64,000 bases of DNA from Sva-25 sp037385685 (lineage in GTDB: Bacteria; Pseudomonadota; Gammaproteobacteria; Chromatiales; Chromatiaceae): NCBI GenBank assembly GCA_037385685.1, contig JARRMW010000003.1, positions 1-64,000 of the forward strand, written 5' to 3'. This document shows positions 41,713 to 56,040 of this stretch, piece by piece (positions within the stretch are counted from its first letter, which is position 1; every line of letters starts with the position of its first letter). The translations under genes and the position numbers were made by a program. Under the pieces are notes generated by a model. That model did not search any database and was not told where the DNA came from. It saw only the letters and a program-made list of their open reading frames with translations.

Positions 41713-42000
41713 TCACTCATGGGCAATCGGCTTTTCTGTGAAGAGGTAATCCCTGAGCTCCTTATCCATACCCGGATCCTGCCGACGGATCCATTCAAGC
41801 ACCATGGCGGCATGCTCCTTTTCCTCGTCCCGGTTGTGAGCCAGGATGGCCTTGAGTGCAGGGTCCTTGCAGGCATCGACACGCTGGTTATACCAGTCGA
41901 CTGCCTCAAGCTCTTCCATCAGTGAGATGATGGCTCGGTGCATGTCGCGAGTCTCGTCAGACAGCTCATCGACCGGTTCATGGTAGCCTTCATTTGCCAT
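41713..42000 (-). CDS. Encapsulated-ferritin-type (EncFtn) small ferroxidase
   Basis: A 95-residue helical protein closely resembling Rhodospirillum rubrum EncFtn over the core: MEELEAVDWYNQRVDACKDP and LAHNRDEEKEHAAMVLEW, which carry the metal-binding Glu and His (E29, E32, EEKEH at 59-63, with W36-Y37). EncFtn forms annular decamers that oxidise Fe(II) inside an encapsulin shell. Here the chain stops at FTEKPIAHE, with no C-terminal shell-targeting tail, and no encapsulin gene lies in the window. It is the last gene of an operon with DUF3501, a Hdr-like protein and rubrerythrin. Confidence 0.87.
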   Translation of the reverse strand: MANEGYHEPVDELSDETRDMHRAIISLMEELEAVDWYNQRVDACKDPALKAILAHNRDEEKEHAAMVLEWIRRQDPGMDKELRDYLFTEKPIAHE

Positions 42001-42014
42001 CTTGCATGCTCCTC

Positions 42015-42602
42015 TCAGGAATCCAGATCATCGACAAGTGAGGCCCTGATGTTATCAGGAACAGGGTCAATAGTCTGATTATAGTGAGGGTGATCGATAC
42101 CCGCCGAGATCGCTGCGCCACCCTTGGCTGCGGCAATCATTTCATCGCTGAGCTCGAAGCGCATGAAGTGCACAGAAGAGGTCTTCTCCTCGGAATCCCG
42201 CTCGAGGTCCTCGTCAGCGATGGCATAGACTTTTTCAAAATCCCCGACGCGCACCCATGTCTTGTCTTCGATGCCCACAAGCTGTGCCAACGCGGCCTTG
42301 CGTTCCTCGATATCCGGATACTCCATCATGAAAGTAGCTTTCCAGTTGTGTCCGTCCGGGATCAGCGGATTATAGGCATCCAGCTCCTCGGTGATGCCCT
42401 CGCTCTCGAAAATCTTTTCGATACGCAACATCTCCTGGATCTGGTATTTCATGGTCAGCGAATCCTCGAAGTAGAGCGTCGCGTTCTCGCCAATCTGCAG
42501 GCGACGATTCTTCTTGTGCTCCATGACTTTTGCACGGAACTCAGGACGGATTTCCGAATACTCCTCGAGGGAATAGAGATCTTCTCTGCTCAGGTGTGAC
42601 AT
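42015..42602 (-). CDS. DUF3501 family protein
   Basis: A 195-residue DUF3501 protein from the ATG MSHLSREDLYSLEEY, with GGAG nine bases ahead in the end of the upstream gene. Signature segments: EYSEIRPEFRAKVMEHKKNRRLQIGENATLYFED, then MKYQIQEMLRIEKIFE and NPLIPDGHNWKATFMMEYPD. Function unknown, but genes of this family are regularly next to rubrerythrin and a Hdr-like Fe-S protein, as here. Position suggests a redox partner or assembly factor. Confidence 0.9.
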   Translation of the reverse strand: MSHLSREDLYSLEEYSEIRPEFRAKVMEHKKNRRLQIGENATLYFEDSLTMKYQIQEMLRIEKIFESEGITEELDAYNPLIPDGHNWKATFMMEYPDIEERKAALAQLVGIEDKTWVRVGDFEKVYAIADEDLERDSEEKTSSVHFMRFELSDEMIAAAKGGAAISAGIDHPHYNQTIDPVPDNIRASLVDDLDS

Positions 42603-42606
42603 GAGA

Positions 42607-43935
42607 TCAAACTCCGTAAGCCTTGCGAATGAGTGAAATGGGATGTTCGGGCTCAGAGCCGTCATCCAGACCATTGGCGATCTGGTGACCCGCCATGATG
42701 CAATCACTGGTGTAGGCATCGGCCTCGAACTTTTTGACGCGATTGACCACGGGGCGCGCAATCTTCATGGAGGTTTCGTGATACTCCTTCTTGACTGCGT
42801 AAGTGCCGTCATGGCCGGAACAGCGCTCGATGGTATCGACTTCCGTGCCTGGTACAAGTTGCAACAGGTCACGGGTCTTGTTGCCGATTCGCTGGACGCG
42901 CTGGTGGCAAGCAACGTGATAGGCAATTTTGCCGAGCGGGTTCTTGAAGTCAGTATTCAGCTTGTCATGTTTATGACGAATCATGAGGTATTCGAATGGA
43001 TCGAATATCGCCTCCTGCACCTTCTTGACGTCCGGATCATCAGGGAACATCAAGGGTAGCTCCTGCTTGAACATCAGCGCACAGGAAGGTATTGGTGCCA
43101 CGATATCCCAACCCTCGTCGACGAGTTTCGCAAGCACCGGGATATTGGCATCTTTGGCTTTCTCGACGGCCTCGAGATCGCCGAGTTCGAGCTTCGGCAT
43201 GCCACAGCACTGCTCCTTCGGAGCCAGCGTGACAGGAATGCCGTTGTGTTCAAAGACGGCCTTCAGGTCCTCGCCAATATTCGGCGCATTATAGTTGCCA
43301 TAGCAGGTGGCAAACAGCGCAACCTTGCCTTTGGTCGGCCCGGCGGGCTCGGCACCTTCGCCACTCGAAGGCTTCAGGACCTTGCGCATGGTCTTGCTGT
43401 GGTAGCTGGGAACGACGGCATCGGCACTGACACCGAAACTGCTCTCGAGCATTTTACGGAAACCACCGTTCTTGTTAGCCGCGTTGACGATACCGGACAC
43501 GACCGGAATGCCAGCCAGCTTGCCGACCTTGTCGGTGCTGGTCAGGACCTTGTCGCGCATGGATGCGCCCTGCTCCCTGTACTTGACGGCTTTTGCACGC
43601 AGCATCAGGTGTGGGAAGTCGACATTCCACTCATGCGGCGGTACATAGGGACACTTCGTGAGGTAGCAGAGGTCGCACAAGTAGCAATGGTCTACGACCT
43701 TCCAGTAGTCTTCCTTGGCAACACCGTCCACCTCCATGGTGTCGGATTCATCCACAAGGTCGAACAGGGTCGGAAAGGAGTTACAGAGGCTGACACAGCG
43801 TCGGCAGCCATGACAGATGTCGTAGACACGTTCCAGTTCACTGAAAAGGTCGTCCTTGTCATAGAAGGATGCATCTTTCCAGTTGAGAGGATGCCTGGTA
43901 GGAGCTTCTAGGCTCCCTTCTCTGCTGACTGCCAT
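42607..43935 (-). CDS. Heterodisulfide-reductase-related Fe-S protein
   Basis: A 442-residue protein starting at MAVSREGSLEAP after AGGAG; an open frame to 43977 is not preferred. The N-terminal part has two [4Fe-4S] motifs, CHGCRRCVSLCNSF and CYLCDLCYLTKCPY (about 45-60 and 85-100). The C-terminal half has two CCG-type segments, ATCYGNYNAPNIGEDLKAVF..KEQCCGMPKLE and VACHQRVQRIGNKT..ERCSGHDGTYAVKKEYHE. This is the HdrD/GlpC/LutA fold. It probably passes electrons to rubrerythrin; second gene of the operon, 22 bases after a strong hairpin. Confidence 0.9.
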   Translation of the reverse strand: MAVSREGSLEAPTRHPLNWKDASFYDKDDLFSELERVYDICHGCRRCVSLCNSFPTLFDLVDESDTMEVDGVAKEDYWKVVDHCYLCDLCYLTKCPYVPPHEWNVDFPHLMLRAKAVKYREQGASMRDKVLTSTDKVGKLAGIPVVSGIVNAANKNGGFRKMLESSFGVSADAVVPSYHSKTMRKVLKPSSGEGAEPAGPTKGKVALFATCYGNYNAPNIGEDLKAVFEHNGIPVTLAPKEQCCGMPKLELGDLEAVEKAKDANIPVLAKLVDEGWDIVAPIPSCALMFKQELPLMFPDDPDVKKVQEAIFDPFEYLMIRHKHDKLNTDFKNPLGKIAYHVACHQRVQRIGNKTRDLLQLVPGTEVDTIERCSGHDGTYAVKKEYHETSMKIARPVVNRVKKFEADAYTSDCIMAGHQIANGLDDGSEPEHPISLIRKAYGV

Positions 43936-43978
43936 TGCCGGTAGCTCCTGTATTTGAAGAATTTTTTCTGGGAACAAC

Positions 43979-44001
43979 CTTCCCCGGCAAGGCCGGGGAA
44001 G
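43979..44001 (-). other. Strong hairpin between rubrerythrin and the Hdr-like gene
   Basis: CTTCCCCGGC / GCCGGGGAAG with a three-base loop and no T-run after it on the minus strand. It could lower read-through or stabilise the rubrerythrin message so that rubrerythrin exceeds its partners. Confidence 0.7.
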
Positions 44002-44022
44002 AGATCAATCACATGATGATGA

Positions 44023-44442
44023 TCAGGCCTCGAGGTTGTCCAGGGCTTTCTGGAAACGGTTCGCGTGAGAACGCTCGGCCTTGCCCAGTGTCTCGAACCA
44101 GTCGGCGATTTCGTCGAAACCCTCGTCGCGAGCAGTCTTGGCCATGCCCGGGTACATGTCGGTGTACTCGTGGGTCTCACCAGCGATGGACGCTTTGAGG
44201 TTGTCAGACGTTCCGCCAATCGGCAGGCCTGTTGCGGGATCGCCGACTTCTTCCAGGTACTCGAGGTGACCGTGCGCGTGGCCGGTTTCACCTTCTGCCG
44301 TGGAACGGAAAACCGCAGCGACATCGTTGTAACCTTCGACGTCAGCTTTCGCCGCGAAGTAGAGGTAGCGACGGTTGGCCTGGGATTCACCAGCGAATGC
44401 GTCTTTCAGGTTCTGCTCGGTTTTGGAGCCTTTCAGTGACAT
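44023..44442 (-). CDS. Rubrerythrin family protein
   Basis: A 139-residue diiron protein, short type without the C-terminal rubredoxin domain. MSLKGSKTEQNLKDAFAGESQANRRYLYFAAKA opens the ferritin-like four-helix bundle; the second ligand set is in STAEGETGHAHGHLEYL, followed by IAGETHEYTDMYPGMAKTA and the last helix DWFETLGKAERSHANRF. Rubrerythrins reduce hydrogen peroxide. Lacking rubredoxin, it needs an outside donor, plausibly the Fe-S protein downstream. A GGAGG lies before the ATG. Confidence 0.93.
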   Translation of the reverse strand: MSLKGSKTEQNLKDAFAGESQANRRYLYFAAKADVEGYNDVAAVFRSTAEGETGHAHGHLEYLEEVGDPATGLPIGGTSDNLKASIAGETHEYTDMYPGMAKTARDEGFDEIADWFETLGKAERSHANRFQKALDNLEA

Positions 44443-44472
44443 GAGATATATCCTCCGTTTTTTCGAATTGAA

Positions 44473-44486
44473 ACCGGTCGACCGGT
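44473..44486. promoter_or_regulatory. Perfect palindrome upstream of rubrerythrin
   Basis: ACCGGTCGACCGGT, 14 bases, 31 bases before the rubrerythrin start, with partial copies CATATCGGTT and TACCGGTCA nearby (to 44575). Candidate operator for the operon; the regulator is unknown. Confidence 0.4.
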
Positions 44487-44727
44487 CATATCGGTTGCAC
44501 CAGCGTGGATGCAAAGCTTTACACAATTGTGGGGATGATTCATGGCGAATCATCGATCTACTGATACCGGTCACTTCTGTTCAGTAAAGGACCAGCACAA
44601 CCAACAACACGGGAGCGTGTTTTGATGGTCGAAGTCTATACAAAGCAAAAAACAATTAAAAATGGATTATCACAACATGTGCAATAGGCTGCGCCTATCA
44701 CTTTTGTCTTGTCCAGATGTGCAGGCA

Positions 44728-44765
44728 ACAAAAAACCCGCGCAGGCACAGGGCCCGCGCGGGTTT
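44728..44765 (-). terminator. Intrinsic terminator of the Gly/Tyr-rich secreted protein
   Basis: AACCCGCGC / GCGCGGGTT arms around a 13-base GC-rich loop, with a run of Ts on the minus strand, 22 bases after the stop. Confidence 0.9.
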
Positions 44766-44787
44766 GACGTTCAGTCGCGGATGACTA

Positions 44788-45198
44788 TCAGCGCTGAGCA
44801 GGTGCCGGAGCTGCTTGCGGTACCTGAGGTGCAGCAGGTGCCTGCTGCTGGTACTGCGGGTAAGCCGGCTGCTGGTACTGCGGATAAGCTGGCTGCTGGT
44901 ACTGCGGGTAGCCGTAGCCCGGATAACCGCCATAAGGCATGCCGTAGCCGCCGTAGCCGGGCATCATCGGACGACCCCAGGGACCACCACCGTAGCCACC
45001 GTAACCGTAATCGTCGTCATCATCAAATGCCTGCTCCATCTCTTCCATCCAGTAACGCGGATCCCACTCATCGTAGGGGTTACAGTCAGGAATGCCCCAG
45101 CACTTCCAGTCATCGTCATCGTCCCAGAAGAAAGCTGATGCGCTAGCGGAGACGGCCAGCAGAGATACTGCCATCATCGATTTGATCAGAGTTTTCAT
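44788..45198 (-). CDS. Secreted Gly/Tyr/Pro-rich protein, sulfur-globule-protein-like
   Basis: A 136-residue precursor with signal peptide MKTLIKSMMAVSLLAVSA (cleavage near ASA-FFW). The mature start FFWDDDDDWKCWGIPDCNP has a Trp/Asp cluster, then acidic DDDDDYGYGGYGGGPWG, a Gly/Tyr stretch, and three YPQYQQPA-type repeats before a Pro/Ala/Gln tail. Sulfur globule proteins (Sgp) of Allochromatium are exported, Gly/Tyr/Asn-rich and repetitive, with an FW..D..W N-terminus of this kind. Others of the same look are envelope structural proteins, so the call is tentative. A GGAGG lies before the ATG. Confidence 0.6.
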   Translation of the reverse strand: MKTLIKSMMAVSLLAVSASASAFFWDDDDDWKCWGIPDCNPYDEWDPRYWMEEMEQAFDDDDDYGYGGYGGGPWGRPMMPGYGGYGMPYGGYPGYGYPQYQQPAYPQYQQPAYPQYQQQAPAAPQVPQAAPAPAQR

Positions 45199-45387
45199 GC
45201 AAACCTCCTAATTTAGATACTGCGTCGTGAAAAAACTCATTGTGCATTTTTCCAGCAAGTCAGTGGCGGTGCATTGACATGCATCAACAAACTATAACAC
45301 AAATTTAGCAAATACTAATATTCTTTTTGTTGTCGAACGCCGGGCGATTTGAAACAATCGCCCCCTTCCCTTGCTCAACCATCTGTC

Positions 45388-46359
45388 ATGCTGATTGAAA
45401 TTGTAGCCATTCTTGCGGGATTTGCACTGCTGATATGGTCTGCAGACCGCTTTGTGAGCGGAGCTGCTGCCATTGCAACAAACCTGGGCGTTTCGACGCT
45501 GGTTATCGGCCTGACGATTGTGGGACTGGGTACTTCTGCGCCGGAAATCCTGGTTTCCACCATCGCCTCCATCGATGGCAACCCCGGCCTTGCCATCGGC
45601 AACGCCATTGGCTCAAATATCACCAATATCGGCCTGATCCTTGGTATCACAGCACTGGTTATGCCCCTCTCTGTCGCATCGAGAACATTGATGCGGGAGT
45701 ATCCGCTGCTGCTGGCGATCAGCCTTCTCTCGCTGGTTCTCGTGCTCGATGAACATCTCGGGATCATGGACGGCGTTATACTGATCGTTCTGCTTGCGGG
45801 CGTGATGTACCTGATGTATCGCACAGCACGGCAGGGCGCGGATGCCGAGCTTGCTCGCGAGATCATTGCCGAGATGCCCGACACCATGCCAAACGGCAAA
45901 GCCGTCCTCTGGCTGATCGCCGGACTTGTTGGAATGGTCATCGCATCGAGACTGCTGGTCTGGGGAGCGGTGGAAATCGCCCGGCTGCTCGGTGTCAGCG
46001 ATCTTGTTATCGGTTTGACCGTCGTTGCGCTCGGGACGAGCCTTCCTGAACTCGCGACAAGCATTACCAGTGCATTGAAAAATGAGGCTGACCTCGCGAT
46101 CGGGAATGTCCTCGGTTCCAATCTCTTCAACCTGCTCGCAGTGCTCCCTGTTGCTGCATTAATCGCACCCGGCGAGATCTCGCCAGAGATTCCACTTCGT
46201 GACATGCCCGTTATGCTTGCACTGACACTGGCGATTGCCGGTGTCGCCTGGTCGCGAAAGGGCACCCACGAGATCGCCCGCAGTGACGGAGTACTGTTGC
46301 TTCTCGGATTCCTGGCCTACCAGGGATGGATTGTCTACTCGGTGCTGGCATTGGCTTGA
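45388..46359 (+). CDS. Calcium/sodium antiporter (CaCA family, YrbG-like)
   Basis: A 323-residue inner-membrane exchanger with about ten helices. The two alpha-repeat motifs are GLGTSAPEILVSTIASIDGNPGLAIGNAIGSN and VALGTSLPELATSITSALKNEADLAIGNVLGSN, with the Glu that bind cations in GTSxPE. The ATG at 45388 (MLIEIVAILAG) fits better than the TTG-opened frame at 45349. Convergent neighbours do not suggest a partner. Confidence 0.92.
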   Translation: MLIEIVAILAGFALLIWSADRFVSGAAAIATNLGVSTLVIGLTIVGLGTSAPEILVSTIASIDGNPGLAIGNAIGSNITNIGLILGITALVMPLSVASRTLMREYPLLLAISLLSLVLVLDEHLGIMDGVILIVLLAGVMYLMYRTARQGADAELAREIIAEMPDTMPNGKAVLWLIAGLVGMVIASRLLVWGAVEIARLLGVSDLVIGLTVVALGTSLPELATSITSALKNEADLAIGNVLGSNLFNLLAVLPVAALIAPGEISPEIPLRDMPVMLALTLAIAGVAWSRKGTHEIARSDGVLLLLGFLAYQGWIVYSVLALA

Positions 46360-46553
46360 GTGCTTTTTTTCACAAAACCAATCCTGTGGACGCCTTGCCA
46401 CGAAATAATCCAATAGTCGTACTTCAGCATCTTCTGAAATTCCACATCTTATTGTTATTAGAGAATATTTTTATCCGTAAATTATTCGCCATTCCTGAGG
46501 ATGAACAAAAATGGTGCTTTTCAGTGCGCCGTCAGGGAATTTACTCCACAGAG

Positions 46554-46562
46554 TTATCCACA
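46554..46562. promoter_or_regulatory. DnaA box upstream of priA
   Basis: TTATCCACA matches the DnaA consensus exactly, 51 bases before the priA start. It may couple priA expression to DnaA; a single box is not an origin. Confidence 0.55.
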
Positions 46563-46612
46563 GCCCTTTTCATCCGGGACCGTCGCACCGCTCGATCTGA
46601 TAGATTGCTTCC

Positions 46613-48808
46613 ATGAATGCATGGCTGATTCTCCGCGTGGCCGTCCCGGTGCCGCTTTATACGCTGCTCGATTATCTGCCGCCGGAAGGAATGCCTGCAG
46701 AACGTCTCCAACCGGGCTGCAGGATCAAGGTAACCATCGCTCGGCGGTCGGTCATCGCGGTGATTTGGGAAGTCTGCAAGCAAACCAGCATCGATCTCTC
46801 GAAGCTCAGACGTGCAGACGCCATTATCGACACAAAGCCAGTGCTCGGCGGACTCGACAGGAAATTACTTGCGTGGTGCGCCGGTTATTACCGGCATCCG
46901 GTTGGCGAAGTGGTTCAGGCCAGCCTGCCCGCGCGCCTGCGCCAGGGGTTACTACAGGCCACGCAAAAGCTGCCGGCATGGCGGCTCATGAACAGGGCCG
47001 TTTCAACTGACGATTTTCAACGCGCACCTGTACAGCTGCGCATTATCCAGCAGCTGCTTGAAAGTGAAAGTCCGGTACTGGCCTCGCAACTTCAGGCATC
47101 CGACAGGGCCATACGGGGAGGCCTTCGACGACTTGTTGAGAAAGGGGTCATCGAGGAGGTACAAATCACCCCGGAGAATCGTCCCGGGGGTGTCCTGCCA
47201 CGTCCCGAGCTGACACAGGAGCAGCAATCAGCCCTCGATGCCATGCTGGAGAGCAGTGGCTTTTCGCCCATGCTTCTCGATGGCATTACCGGATCGGGAA
47301 AAACCGAGGTCTACCTCGCGATCGCAGAGGTCATAATTCGCGCAGGCCACCAGGTGCTCGTGCTTGTCCCGGAGATCGCACTGACCCCGCAGCTGCAACG
47401 ACGTTTCAATCGCGGGCTTGCGGGCAACATCTCGGTGATGCATTCGGGACTGAATGACACCGAAAGGGAGCAGGCCTGGAGTTCTAGCCAAAAAGGCCAT
47501 ACTGACCTGCTGCTGGGGACCAGGTCGGCAGTCTTCACGCCGATGCCCAGACTCGGCCTGATAATCATCGACGAGGAGCATGACCTCTCATACAAGCAGC
47601 AGGAGGGGCATCGATACTCGGCAAGGGACGTTGCGGTGATGCGTGCAAAACTGGCCGGCATTCCCGTGCTTCTGGGCTCGGCAACGCCGTCACTGGAGAG
47701 CCTCAACAATGCACTCAATGGCCGATATGGATGGCTCAAGCTGCGCGAGAGGCCGGGCGCTGCAAGGCCGCCATCCATGCAGTTGATCGATGTGCGCAAC
47801 CAGCCACTCAGGCGGGGCCTGTCTCCTGATTTGATCAAGGCGATACGCCAGGAGACAGATGCCGGCAACCAGGTGATTCTGTTTCTTAACCGTCGAGGTT
47901 ACGCCCCCCAGCTCACCTGCCATGCATGCGGCTGGATCGCGGAATGCAGCCATTGCGATGCGCGCATGACCTGGCACCGCGAGGCCGCGCGTCTCTGGTG
48001 TCACCACTGTGGACACCAGCAACCCAGGCCGTTGAAATGTCCGGAATGTGGCGCGGAGGAGACGCTGATATTTCTTGGCCATGGAACCGAGCGCCTCGAG
48101 GAGACGATCACGGAGATCTTTCCGGAGGTACCGGTCATCCGGATCGATCGGGACTCGACACGCAGAAAGGGAAGCCTTGACCGCTCGCTCAACCGTATCC
48201 ACGCGAGTGATGCCGCGATACTTGTCGGCACGCAGATGCTGGCCAAGGGACATGATTTGCCGAATGTCACGCTTGTTGGCGTTCTCAACGCCGACCATGG
48301 ACTGCTGAATCCCGACTTTCGTGCACCGGAACGCACGGCCCAGCTGTTGATCCAGGTATCCGGTCGCGCAGGTCGTGCCGAAAAACCCGGACACGTCCTC
48401 ATACAGACGCGCCATCCCGACAATCCCCTGCTGCAAACACTGATCAAAAAGGGCTACGAAGCCTTTGCACGCGAGGAACTGAACTTGCGGGAGCAGGCAG
48501 GTTTTCCGCCATTCAGCCACCAGGTCCTGATCCGGGCAGAGGGGCTGGATGCCGCCGCAGTCGAGAACTTCATGCTGGAAGCAAGGGAAGTTGCATTGAA
48601 AGAGATGCGGGACATCGAGATTTATGGCCCCTTGCCGGCACTCGTGGAACGCAAGGCTGGCCACTACCGCTGGCACCTGCTGCTGCAGTCAGTCGACAGG
48701 GGCAGCCTGCATCGGCAACTCGACGGCTTGCTTGCCTGGCTTATCGACCGGAAACAGGGACGCAAGGTGCGCTGGAGCCTCGATAGCGATCCGCAAGAAG
48801 TGCTCTAG
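46613..48808 (+). CDS. priA: Primosomal protein N' (replication restart helicase PriA)
   Basis: 3'-5' helicase that reloads the replisome at stalled forks. The 731-residue protein has the PriA N-terminal DNA-binding domain (LRVAVPVPLYTLLDYLPPE), Walker A GITGSGKTEVYL near 225, DEEH box IIIDEEHDLSYKQQEG, and the zinc cluster CHACGWIAECSHCD..WCHHCGHQQPRPLKCPECG (eight Cys) between helicase motifs. Motif V-VI: GRAGRAEKPG. Full length, no truncation. Confidence 0.97.
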   Translation: MNAWLILRVAVPVPLYTLLDYLPPEGMPAERLQPGCRIKVTIARRSVIAVIWEVCKQTSIDLSKLRRADAIIDTKPVLGGLDRKLLAWCAGYYRHPVGEVVQASLPARLRQGLLQATQKLPAWRLMNRAVSTDDFQRAPVQLRIIQQLLESESPVLASQLQASDRAIRGGLRRLVEKGVIEEVQITPENRPGGVLPRPELTQEQQSALDAMLESSGFSPMLLDGITGSGKTEVYLAIAEVIIRAGHQVLVLVPEIALTPQLQRRFNRGLAGNISVMHSGLNDTEREQAWSSSQKGHTDLLLGTRSAVFTPMPRLGLIIIDEEHDLSYKQQEGHRYSARDVAVMRAKLAGIPVLLGSATPSLESLNNALNGRYGWLKLRERPGAARPPSMQLIDVRNQPLRRGLSPDLIKAIRQETDAGNQVILFLNRRGYAPQLTCHACGWIAECSHCDARMTWHREAARLWCHHCGHQQPRPLKCPECGAEETLIFLGHGTERLEETITEIFPEVPVIRIDRDSTRRKGSLDRSLNRIHASDAAILVGTQMLAKGHDLPNVTLVGVLNADHGLLNPDFRAPERTAQLLIQVSGRAGRAEKPGHVLIQTRHPDNPLLQTLIKKGYEAFAREELNLREQAGFPPFSHQVLIRAEGLDAAAVENFMLEAREVALKEMRDIEIYGPLPALVERKAGHYRWHLLLQSVDRGSLHRQLDGLLAWLIDRKQGRKVRWSLDSDPQEVL

Positions 48809-49137
48809 CAGCAATCCCGGCGCTCTGCGGCTCAGTCAATGTGACGTGATAACGCAACGCACCTGACCACCAAATGAACATGCGCAGGCTGAATTCCGGC
48901 AGTCCCGCAAAGGCGAATTGTCTGAATGCCCCCGGCTTCCCTCCATCTGCTTATAACAGGCACATATCAGGATGCGCTGCGCCCCCACCCATGGGATGCA
49001 AAGGCCTGCCGTCCACCTGACATTTCAGCATGCAATAGCACACACGGCTCACTGTCACGGTGTCTCCCTGTAATGAGATGCGCACGAGCCGTGTCTTCAT
49101 CCATAGACTATAGTCATGAGACATTTCACCGGAGAAG
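48809..49137. other. Intergenic region between priA and the lipoprotein gene
   Basis: 329 bases with no convincing gene, repeat or terminator. The short frames here are chance. The lipoprotein promoter should lie near the right end; GAGAAG (49132-49137) directly precedes its first ATG. Confidence 0.5.
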
Positions 49138-49509
49138 ATGATGAAAACAGGAACCCTTGCCCTGCTGGCCGTCGCTGCCTTGCTCGCAGGTTGCGCCACA
49201 CCGCCCGGAGAGAGCACGACCAAGGCCGCCTGTGACCGCAGGAACTTTGACGAAGTCACGCTCCAGCCGGGCTGCACGGGATACTGCGTCAATCAACCGT
49301 GCGCCATCAGCTTCCGGCTCCCGGAAAGCGGCGGCCCCTTTGAAATTCATAACCGCTCTTTTATGGCCGGCACCGGAAATAATAGCGAAACAGTCTATCT
49401 GGGAGGCTACTGGCTTGGGAGCTACATTTTCAAAACCACGAATGCCGCTGGCGAAACCCTCGCACCGGCCTACCTGACGGTCTCTGGCGACCCCACTGGC
49501 GGGAACTAG
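49138..49509 (+). CDS. Hypothetical outer-membrane lipoprotein
   Basis: A 123-residue lipoprotein: signal peptide ending in LLAGC, then a Cys-rich mature region. Tandem ATG codons at 49138 and 49141 leave the start open by one residue. Three more Cys (CDRRNF, CTGYCVNQPC) probably form disulfides. The rest reads as a small beta domain (FRLPESGGPFEIHNRSF, SETVYLGGYWLGSYIF). Family not recognised. Confidence 0.78.
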   Translation: MMKTGTLALLAVAALLAGCATPPGESTTKAACDRRNFDEVTLQPGCTGYCVNQPCAISFRLPESGGPFEIHNRSFMAGTGNNSETVYLGGYWLGSYIFKTTNAAGETLAPAYLTVSGDPTGGN

Positions 49510-49576
49510 CCAAAAATTGCATGGAACCACAGGCTTTTTCTTAATCGCCACACCGACAGGATCGAAAACGGCTGAA

Positions 49577-49610
49577 AGAAAAAACGGCCCTTGAAGGGCC
49601 GTTTTCTTAT
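49577..49610. terminator. Bidirectional terminator between the lipoprotein gene and gltD
   Basis: ACGGCCC / GGGCCGT arms with loop TTGAA, an A-run before and TTTTCTT after. Serves both convergent genes. Confidence 0.88.
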
Positions 49611-49630
49611 CGCACTCAATGCAGCCGCGC

Positions 49631-51082
<1,452 letters not shown>

Positions 51083-51094
51083 GATTCAACTTCC

Positions 51095-55720
<4,626 letters not shown>

Positions 55721-56040
55721 TACAAACCTCGTGTCGATAGCGTTCGATAGTGCCCGATCGGCCGGTGGAACTTGTGTATTTTCCAGCTCGGGCAGAGAAA
55801 AAAGGCCGGTCAGTATAGCAATTTTATGAATGCCGGTCTAACGGCATGCCGGAAAGACAGACAACACCATCAGGACAAGCTGGAATTCGGCCAATTTATT
55901 GTCATTTGAACGCCTTTTGCCGTCATTTCGATTCTATTCGTGAATCTTATAAACAAAAGACGCCCGGCAAACAAAGCCTGCTGATGCCCTTGCAGGATTC
56001 AGTAAACAATATGATGCAGCAGCTTTGTCGAATTTGGACC
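55721..56040. other. Upstream region of gltB and downstream of the MarR gene
   Basis: 320 bases. It must hold the gltB promoter and leader; a small hairpin (ATGCCGGT / CGGCAT region near 55830) is the only structure seen. No small gene is convincing. Confidence 0.45.
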
